The translations under genes were made by a program, and so were the position numbers. This document shows positions 58,143-64,000 of a stretch of 64,000 bases of DNA, one piece after another (the first letter of the stretch is position 1; every line of letters begins with the position of its first letter). This DNA comes from Hydrogenovibrio halophilus DSM 15072. GTDB lineage: Bacteria > Pseudomonadota > Gammaproteobacteria > Thiomicrospirales > Thiomicrospiraceae. The notes under the pieces were generated by a model. It worked only from the letters and a program-made list of their open reading frames with translations, did no database searches and had not been told where the DNA came from. The stretch lies in contig NZ_KB913033.1 of NCBI RefSeq assembly GCF_000384235.1, positions 1,805,164 through 1,869,163 of the forward strand, read 5' to 3'.

Positions 58143-58718
58143 TCAGGCCTCTTTCCCGTTCCGGGTTTGCGCTTGCAGCCGTTTCAGGTCGGACAGCACT
58201 TGTTGTACGTGGGTGGCCGGGTTCACTTTCCGGTAAATTTTAACCAGCTTACCATCTGGGTGGATGATAAACGTCATCCGTTTGGCAAATTGCATCACAA
58301 TCAGGTCCCGCAGGGCGCCATAACGTTTTGTGACCTGGCCCTTTTCATCGGCCAGCAGGGAAAAGGGCAGGCGGTGTTTTTTGGCAAAGGCGGCGTGACT
58401 GGCTTGGGAGTCAAGGCTGATGCCCAGTACGGCGGCGTTTTGCTGAATCAGGCGATTCATGTTGTCACGAAAGCTGCAGGCTTCGGTGGTGCATCCGGGG
58501 GTGTCGTTTTTGGGGTAAAAGTACAGCACCAGCCACTGTCCACGGTAATCGGCCAGCTGGTGCATCCGGTTATGCTGGTCGGGCAGACGGAAGTCCGGCG
58601 CTGGCTGGTTGATGGCCAGTTCCGTGTCGGCCGAGACGGGCAGCCATAAAAGGAGGCCTGTCAGGGCAATGAGCCAAGTCCGGGGCTGGAGCCCGTTTGA
58701 TCGTAAGCGACTGAGCAT
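58143..58718 (-). CDS. Exported peroxiredoxin (AhpC/TSA, Bcp-like)
   Basis: 191 residues. Signal peptide (TWLIALTGLLLWLPVSAD), then a PrxQ/Bcp-type domain: APDFRLPDQHNRMHQLAD, FYPKNDTPGCTTEACSF with peroxidatic and resolving cysteines five apart. Start ATG 58718 has AGGGGG upstream. Exported Bcp-like proteins are uncommon; with the Msr fusion it makes a periplasmic peroxide and Met-SO repair unit. Confidence 0.88.
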   Translation of the reverse strand: MLSRLRSNGLQPRTWLIALTGLLLWLPVSADTELAINQPAPDFRLPDQHNRMHQLADYRGQWLVLYFYPKNDTPGCTTEACSFRDNMNRLIQQNAAVLGISLDSQASHAAFAKKHRLPFSLLADEKGQVTKRYGALRDLIVMQFAKRMTFIIHPDGKLVKIYRKVNPATHVQQVLSDLKRLQAQTRNGKEA

Positions 58719-58878
58719 GGCAACCCCCTGGGTTTGTTTTGCGCAGGTAAAAAAGCGTGAAAAGCTGTGTCTCATAACACCCCCTTTTCTTCATTATTCA
58801 TTTTCGCACCGGGGCTGTCCATGCTTATTTATCGTGATGGCCGGTCTGAGTGTAGTGGGGACAAGGGGTCGAGTACGG

Positions 58879-59574
58879 TCAGCTTTCTTTGGAGGTCTCG
58901 ATCTGAACGTTGTGGTGAAGCTGGCTGTCCTGGGATTTTTTCTTGAGCCAGGTGGACGCGGCATGCTGGGCAGAGCGCTCGATCCGGGCACGTTTGCCGT
59001 CCTGCGGCTGTTTTTGCGAAGGTTGGCGTTCCAGGGTGTTGCTGACCCAGAAGCGCCAATAGGCCACAAGGTCGGCGTTCCAGAAGCGATCCGGATCGGC
59101 GCTGACATAATGCAAAAACTTGTCGAGGGTGGTTTTGGCGGTGGCTTCGGTCAGGCCTTCTTCCAGTGCATAGTCAATCAATTGCTGGCTGTGCTGGTGA
59201 ATCAGTTCCGACAGCTTCTGGTGCAGCAGGTTATCGGTCGCCTGAAAACGTTTGAGATGGCGTTTGAGGTTGTCATCCATCAGGGGTTGGTCTGAGCGAA
59301 CCGGGCAGGGGCAGCCGGTCTGAGCCTGATAGGCGTTGGCGTTTAGGGTAAGACGGCAAAAACCATTGGCATCACGCTGAACACGCAGAATGTCCCGTTC
59401 TTCCAGACGCAATAATACCTTGTAGACCAGCTCGGCTTTCCAGAAATGAAAGATTTCGACCAGTTCCGGGGTTTTCAGGGGGCGTTGGTCATAATGTTCG
59501 CTTAGCCAGCCCAGAAAAACCGCTTCGTGCATCGACAGCGATTGCGCAACCTGGGTGTCAAAGGTGATTTGCAT
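58879..59574 (-). CDS. DnaT-like / winged-helix protein, possible replication role
   Basis: 231 residues. The N-terminus (ITFDTQVAQSLSMHEAVFLGWL) resembles a winged helix, with PLKTPELVEIFHFWKAELVYKVL. A later helical part, LDKFLHYVSADPDRFWNADLVAYWRFWVSN, recalls the DnaT single-stranded-DNA-binding domain. Basic C-terminus. In an operon-like pair with the DUF6475 gene. Uncertain. Confidence 0.5.
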   Translation of the reverse strand: MQITFDTQVAQSLSMHEAVFLGWLSEHYDQRPLKTPELVEIFHFWKAELVYKVLLRLEERDILRVQRDANGFCRLTLNANAYQAQTGCPCPVRSDQPLMDDNLKRHLKRFQATDNLLHQKLSELIHQHSQQLIDYALEEGLTEATAKTTLDKFLHYVSADPDRFWNADLVAYWRFWVSNTLERQPSQKQPQDGKRARIERSAQHAASTWLKKKSQDSQLHHNVQIETSKES

Positions 59575-59630
59575 AATAAAACGGGTTCTCCTGAAAAAGT
59601 GTTGGCGAGCTGGGCAAAGGGCACGGGCCC

Positions 59631-60287
59631 TTACGATTGTTTTTCCGTTGGTGGCGTTTGTTTGGCCAGCCAGTTCTGACCGGCCTTGGCCACCTCAATC
59701 GGTGCCTGAGGTGTTTGCAATTGTGCGGCCACCTGACGTGCCTGATCCGGGTCGCCGATGTAGACGGGCGGTTGCAGGCGCGCGCCTTTGATTTTGGCGT
59801 TTTGCTGGTTGACGATGCCGGTCAATGCTTCGGGCGGATGCTGCGCGGCAGGGGAACCATACAGGCCCCGATAGGTGTTTTTGAATTCATTGGCTTTGAA
59901 TGTCAGAGAGCGTTCATCCGGCAGGTCGCACAAGGCAATCCAGCCGCCCATGCGATGGATGATGTGGTGAATCAGCGGATCGGAAAACACCACATCCTGA
60001 TACGCACCGACTCGGCGAATCGCGTTTTCAACCAGATTCCAGGCCACCAGGGCCCGATCCTGGCTGCCGCCTTTGCAGTGTTTGATGATGTCGGAAATTT
60101 TGGGCCACCAGCGGCCTTCTTCCGGGTGCTGCATGTGGGCATTGAACGCCTGTTGAACCTGTTCGATCGAGTAGTGTTTCAACCCGTTCCAATAGAGTTC
60201 AAAGGTCATTTCCGTCAGGTCTTTTTCATAATAGGCAAAGACGGTGGTCAGTATCTGCGAAAATTTTTCCAAATCTTGCTGTTGCAT
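59631..60287 (-). CDS. DUF6475 replication-type protein
   Basis: 218 residues. FSQILTTVFAYYEKDLTEMTFELYW, HPEEGRWWPKISDIIKHCKGG and RALVAWNLVENAIRRVGAYQDVVF, VYIGDPDQARQV match DUF6475, a family typical of phage and plasmid replication modules. ATG 60287 has AAGGA. With the DnaT-like gene it looks like a chromosomal accessory primosome module. Confidence 0.7.
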   Translation of the reverse strand: MQQQDLEKFSQILTTVFAYYEKDLTEMTFELYWNGLKHYSIEQVQQAFNAHMQHPEEGRWWPKISDIIKHCKGGSQDRALVAWNLVENAIRRVGAYQDVVFSDPLIHHIIHRMGGWIALCDLPDERSLTFKANEFKNTYRGLYGSPAAQHPPEALTGIVNQQNAKIKGARLQPPVYIGDPDQARQVAAQLQTPQAPIEVAKAGQNWLAKQTPPTEKQS

Positions 60288-60409
60288 GGCATCCTTGATC
60301 GGGCGATAACATGTTTGGCGCACTCAGGAGCAAAGTCATTGCATTATGGTGCCAAAGCAGTATTTAATAATGAGAGTCCTTTGTGCAAAACGCAAAATTG
60401 TTGGGCGCA

Positions 60410-60455
60410 GGACGGATGGAAGGCGTCACTTTTTCCATCCCTGTTCCGTCCTTTT
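60410..60455 (+). ncRNA. Stem-loop, candidate leader or small RNA end
   Basis: GGACGGATGGAA pairs with TTCCATCC and TCCGTCC (a 4-nt bulge), followed by TTTT. It lies 85 bp upstream of dacB. It could be a dacB leader structure or the terminator of a short transcript. No promoter shown. Confidence 0.35.
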
Positions 60456-60539
60456 GGTTCACGTCCTCCCGGTTCTGGAAAGTTGGCCGGATTCGGGTTT
60501 TGGGCATAAGACTCTGTTTGAGGAAAGTATAGCATTTTG

Positions 60540-61865
60540 ATGTGTCAAATTTGGTGGTTCATTCACGCAGGTGTTCAGGGTTGGATTCGGACCGGGCAGG
60601 TCGGGTTGGCAGGCCTGATGCTGTGTTTGCTCAGCCCGGTGCAGGCCGATCCGCAGTCTGTGAGTTGGACGAATCCGACACACTTGTCCGAGCTGTCGGT
60701 TTGGGCCGGATCGACCCCTGAGAGCCAGATGACGCTGACGGTGCAGGACAATGTGCCCCGGATTCCCGCCTCCACGGTAAAGCTGGTCACCGCGTTGCTG
60801 GCGCTCGAAACCTGGTCACCGCAAACGCGGTTTCATACCGATGTGTTTGCGCGGCAGACGGCCTCTGGCTGGTCGCTGAAAGTCAAAGGGTATGGCGATC
60901 CGTTTCTGGTTTCGGAAACCCTTCAGCAGTTGGCCGAGTCACTGGCGGACCAGTTAACAGGGCGTGGCATCGGCCGGATTGAACGGCTGGTAATGGACGA
61001 TCACTACTTTGCGGTGGCGTCTGAGACGGTGCGTGGCCTGTCGACCACGGACAATCCTTACGATGCCCTGCCCACCGCACTGATGGCCAACTTCAATACC
61101 CTGAATCTGAAGCGCGTCAACGGTCGGATCGAAAGCGCGGAAGCGCAAACGCCTTTGACACCATTGGCCCGAAAAGTGGGCGCAGAACGATTGCCGAGAG
61201 GACCGAAATCCGCTCGGATCAATCTGGGGCAGAGGCCGGAGCGGGCGGCACGGTATGTTGGTGAGTTGCTGCAGGCTTTTCTGGCAGAAGCCGGGATCAG
61301 CGTGGACCAGGTGGTCAGGGCAGGCAGAGAACCGGAGCAGGGCGAAAATCACCAGGCCTGGTCAAAAACCCCTTTTCTGCGTTTTGAAAACCCCAAGCCT
61401 GTGGCGGAACAGGTTCGGGCGATGCTGAAATATTCCACCAACCTGATTGCGCACCATCTGGTGTTGAAATTGAGCGCCGAGCGTTATGGTGCTCCGGCGA
61501 CCATGGACAAGGTGGCGCGTTATCTGTCTGAAACCCTGTCAACACGGTTTGGCTGGTCGCAAGAGACCTTGGTGGAGGGGTCAGGGCTGGCCAGAGAAAA
61601 CCGTTTGACCGCCCGTCAGTTGGGGCAGGTGTTGGCGGCGTTTGCGCCCTGGCGTTCGCTGTTGCCCGAAGAAAGAGAAGGGGTCTGGGCCAAAACCGGC
61701 ACCTTGCACAACGTCAGCACACTGGCCGGATATGTCTGCCCTGAGCGTTGCGAGGCCGGTGCGGTGCCGTTTGTGTGGATGGCCAATGAGACGGTGCCCT
61801 GGGATTTGCGCTGGCGTTTTGCCCAGAGCCTGCGCCAACGTTTGCAGGCTTCGCAAGCACCTTAA
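60540..61865 (+). CDS. dacB: D-alanyl-D-alanine carboxypeptidase/endopeptidase (PBP4)
   Basis: Class C penicillin-binding protein acting on periplasmic peptidoglycan. 441 residues: N-terminal hydrophobic signal, ASTVK active-site SxxK, YSTN (SxN) and KTGT (KTG). Normal length. An exact palindrome is read HQAWSK. The AGGAAAG ribosome site is 12-13 bases upstream. Confidence 0.93.
   Translation: MCQIWWFIHAGVQGWIRTGQVGLAGLMLCLLSPVQADPQSVSWTNPTHLSELSVWAGSTPESQMTLTVQDNVPRIPASTVKLVTALLALETWSPQTRFHTDVFARQTASGWSLKVKGYGDPFLVSETLQQLAESLADQLTGRGIGRIERLVMDDHYFAVASETVRGLSTTDNPYDALPTALMANFNTLNLKRVNGRIESAEAQTPLTPLARKVGAERLPRGPKSARINLGQRPERAARYVGELLQAFLAEAGISVDQVVRAGREPEQGENHQAWSKTPFLRFENPKPVAEQVRAMLKYSTNLIAHHLVLKLSAERYGAPATMDKVARYLSETLSTRFGWSQETLVEGSGLARENRLTARQLGQVLAAFAPWRSLLPEEREGVWAKTGTLHNVSTLAGYVCPERCEAGAVPFVWMANETVPWDLRWRFAQSLRQRLQASQAP
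61351..61362. repeat. Iterated palindrome, copy 12
   Basis: Exact 12-mer within dacB, followed by TCAAAAA. Confidence 0.95.
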
Positions 61866-61922
61866 AACCCAGTCTTCGCTCTTGTGGCGTTTGCCCTTTT
61901 GCGTTGTCGTATCGCAGCCGCG

Positions 61923-62576
61923 TCAGTCAATGCCCAGCAGTTTGTGCGTTTGCAGGCTCAGTCGCCATTGCGGGTGATTTAGGCAGTAGTCAAGTGTTTG
62001 TTTGAGAAGGGTTTTTCCGGCCGGTCCCGGGTCTTCCGGATCGGCCATGGGCTGCAGGTAGAAAAAATCAAACTGGAGTCCGGCCAGGGTTTCGGGCAGC
62101 AGTTCGGTTTGCGGGTAAACCAGCTTGAGTTCATGGCCGTGATCTTGAATGAGCGGGGCACCGGCTTTGGGGCTGACGCAGAGCCAGTCAATGCCCGGCG
62201 GCGCTTTCTGGGTGCCGTTGGTTTCCACTGCGGTTTCAAAGCCTTGCTGGTGAAACGCGTCGATCAGGGTCGCATCGACCTGAAGCAGCGGTTCGCCCCC
62301 GGTCAACACCACAAACGGTGCGATTGCGCCGGGTTCTGCCGGCCAAAGCCGTTGCAGGTGGGTGACCAGTGCCTGTGCCGAAGCAAAGCGTCCGCCATTC
62401 TGGCCGTCAGTGCCCACAAAGTCGGTGTCGCAGAACTGGCACACGGCGTTGGCGCGATCGGCTTCGATGCCGGTCCAGAGGTTGCAGTGGGCGAAACGGC
62501 AGAAGATCGCCGGCCGACCGGAATGAAATCCTTCGCCCTGCAGAGAGTAAAACGCTTCTTTGATGCGATAAGCCAT
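61923..62576 (-). CDS. queE: 7-carboxy-7-deazaguanine synthase
   Basis: Radical SAM step of queuosine synthesis. 217 residues: [19 protein letters not shown], and a CX14CX2C cluster (CNLW...CQFCDTDF), the form known from Burkholderia QueE rather than CX3CX2C. TGGEPLL binds SAM. Divergent from leuC. Confidence 0.93.
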   Translation of the reverse strand: MAYRIKEAFYSLQGEGFHSGRPAIFCRFAHCNLWTGIEADRANAVCQFCDTDFVGTDGQNGGRFASAQALVTHLQRLWPAEPGAIAPFVVLTGGEPLLQVDATLIDAFHQQGFETAVETNGTQKAPPGIDWLCVSPKAGAPLIQDHGHELKLVYPQTELLPETLAGLQFDFFYLQPMADPEDPGPAGKTLLKQTLDYCLNHPQWRLSLQTHKLLGID

Positions 62577-62740
62577 GTTTGAAAGGTTCCTGTGAACCGG
62601 TCGCGTGGCAGGCGAAATTTTGCCCTGATCAACCGGTGAAAATGCTACAATATCGGACCATTTTAACAGGCTCGAGCTTAAAAATCGCTCGCCTGATTCA
62701 AGGATCGATCAGTTCAAATCATGGCCGGAGAAAACAGCGC

Positions 62741-64000
62741 ATGACAGAAACGACCACGCCACAAACCCTTTATGACAAATTGTGGCAATCACACCGGATT
62801 CGAGAGGACGCAGATGGCACGGCGTTGATTTACATTGACCGTCAGCTTCTGCATGAAGTGACCTCGCCCCAGGCGTTTGAAGGCCTGCGGCTGGCCGGGC
62901 GCAAGCCCTGGCGGGTGGACGCCAATGTGGCGACATGTGATCACAATGTGCCGACCACCTCACTGGAAGGCGGCGTGTCTTCGATTGTGGACCCGGTTTC
63001 ACGGATTCAGGTGCAAACGCTGGACAGGAATGCCGCGGAGTTCGGCATTCTCGAATTCCCAATGGGCGATCCGCGTCAGGGCATTGTGCATGTGGTCGGT
63101 CCGGAAGAGGGGATTACCTTGCCTGGCATGACGCTGGTCTGCGGCGACTCGCATACGGCGACACATGGCGCACTGGGCGCGCTGGCGCATGGTGTGGGCA
63201 CCTCGGAAGTGGAGCATGTGCTGGCCACGCAATGCCTGATTCAGAAAAAAATGAAAAACATGCTGGTCAAGGTTGACGGGCAGTTGGCGCCGGGCGTGAC
63301 CCCCAAGGATGTGATTCTGGCCGTCATCGGTCAGATCGGCACCGCCGGCGGAAACGGCTATGCGATCGAGTTTGGCGGTCAGGTGTTTCGCGACATGACG
63401 GTAGAGGGTCGCATGACCGTCTGCAATATGGCCATTGAAGCTGGTGCCCGCGTTGGGCTGGTGGCCGTGGATGACAAAACCATCGAGTATGTCAAAGGTC
63501 GGCCTTATGCGCCCAAAGGCGAGCTCTGGGAGCAGGCGGTCGAATCCTGGCAGTCGCTGGTGTCGGACGAAGGCGCGGTGTTTGACAAGGTGGTGGAGAT
63601 CGATGGCAGCGCCATCGAACCACAGGTCTCTTGGGGCACGTCGCCGGAAATGGTCGGACCGATTAACGGTTGTGTGCCCGATCCGGACAAGCAGGCCGAT
63701 TCGGTCAAGGCCGAAAGCATTCGCCATGCATTGCAGTACATGGGGTTGACGCCGGGCACGCCGTTTGTGGATATCGGCGTGGATTACATTTTCATCGGTT
63801 CCTGTACCAATTCCCGAATCGAAGATTTGCGCGCGGCGGCAGAAGTGGTCAAGGGGCGGAAAGTGGCCGACTCGGTAGAGTTGGCCATGGTGGTGCCCGG
63901 ATCAGGCCTGGTCAAACAACAGGCCGAAGCCGAGGGGCTGGACCGGATTTTTCTGGATGCCGGTTTTGAATGGCGCAACCCGGGTTGCTCCATGTGTCTG
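62741..64000 (+). CDS. leuC: 3-isopropylmalate dehydratase large subunit, partial (right edge)
   Basis: Leucine synthesis, aconitase-type. 420 codons without stop, cut at the window edge. [21 protein letters not shown] (SHT), the cluster Cys in GSCTNSR and NPGCSMC are present. The start has GGAG upstream. A partial palindrome (63903) is read GSGLVK. Confidence 0.96.
   Translation, partial: MTETTTPQTLYDKLWQSHRIREDADGTALIYIDRQLLHEVTSPQAFEGLRLAGRKPWRVDANVATCDHNVPTTSLEGGVSSIVDPVSRIQVQTLDRNAAEFGILEFPMGDPRQGIVHVVGPEEGITLPGMTLVCGDSHTATHGALGALAHGVGTSEVEHVLATQCLIQKKMKNMLVKVDGQLAPGVTPKDVILAVIGQIGTAGGNGYAIEFGGQVFRDMTVEGRMTVCNMAIEAGARVGLVAVDDKTIEYVKGRPYAPKGELWEQAVESWQSLVSDEGAVFDKVVEIDGSAIEPQVSWGTSPEMVGPINGCVPDPDKQADSVKAESIRHALQYMGLTPGTPFVDIGVDYIFIGSCTNSRIEDLRAAAEVVKGRKVADSVELAMVVPGSGLVKQQAEAEGLDRIFLDAGFEWRNPGCSMCL

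Noticed and set aside
60330-60360. Possible sigma-54 promoter (TGGCAC...TGCAA, minus strand) before the DUF6475 gene
   Set aside because: The GG-GC spacing is 11 rather than 12 bp.

Overview
This is a gene-dense bacterial chromosome segment, almost certainly from a flagellated, Gram-negative gammaproteobacterium. The evidence is an outer-membrane biogenesis set (lptD-surA-pdxA-rsmA-apaH), gammaproteobacterial gene orders (pncC-recA-recX-alaS; thrS-infC-rpmI-rplT-pheS-pheT-ihfA-merR) and a flagellin gene at the left edge. Most of the window is GC-rich. The genus cannot be fixed from sequence alone; a sulfur-oxidising Thiotrichales-type lineage is only a guess.

Layout: 0-1.4 kb holds the flagellin gene (partial) and an unknown gene. 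1.5-7 kb is a nitrogen-control block: glnK-amtB behind a sigma-54 promoter, a methyltransferase and glnE. 7-9.8 kb has a D-lactate dehydrogenase, a DUF4136 lipoprotein and a DMT transporter. 10-13.8 kb is a putative phosphate-starvation lipid-remodelling cassette: two GT4 glycosyltransferases, a PlcP-like metallophosphoesterase and dgkA. Pho-box-like repeats lie before both glycosyltransferase genes and before the esterase gene. 13.9-20.9 kb is an AT-rich accessory island bounded by copies of one dispersed repeat. It carries a WYL regulator, a zinc ribbon, a HEPN-like protein, a TerB-like / glycine-rich membrane / LRAT-fold gene set, a Cys-cluster protein, an alpha/beta hydrolase and a decayed IS3-type transposase. 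20.9-26.2 kb has a glutathione-synthase-like ATP-grasp enzyme, a DUF5718-like protein, mutS and a membrane protein. 26.4-40.2 kb is core DNA repair and translation. 40.2-53.8 kb has the outer-membrane and cofactor genes, amgK-murU, yaaA, a DTW-domain enzyme, recN and nadK. 53.8-64 kb has hrcA, an outer-membrane barrel protein, a periplasmic peroxide/methionine-sulfoxide repair pair (Prx and an MsrA-Trx-MsrB fusion), two replication-like proteins, dacB, queE and leuC (partial).

The most striking signal is not a gene. The 12-bp palindrome ACCAGGCCTGGT occurs 12 times exactly, and its 8-bp core CAGGCCTG about 30 times by my reading. It is often flanked by T-runs on the left and A-runs on the right. 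It lies both between genes and inside coding sequence, where it is read only as Pro-Gly-Leu or Gln-Ala-Trp/Cys. It is absent from the AT-rich island. It behaves like a highly iterated palindrome or the site of a dimeric DNA-binding or DNA-modifying protein. No tRNA, rRNA, CRISPR array or complete insertion sequence was found.
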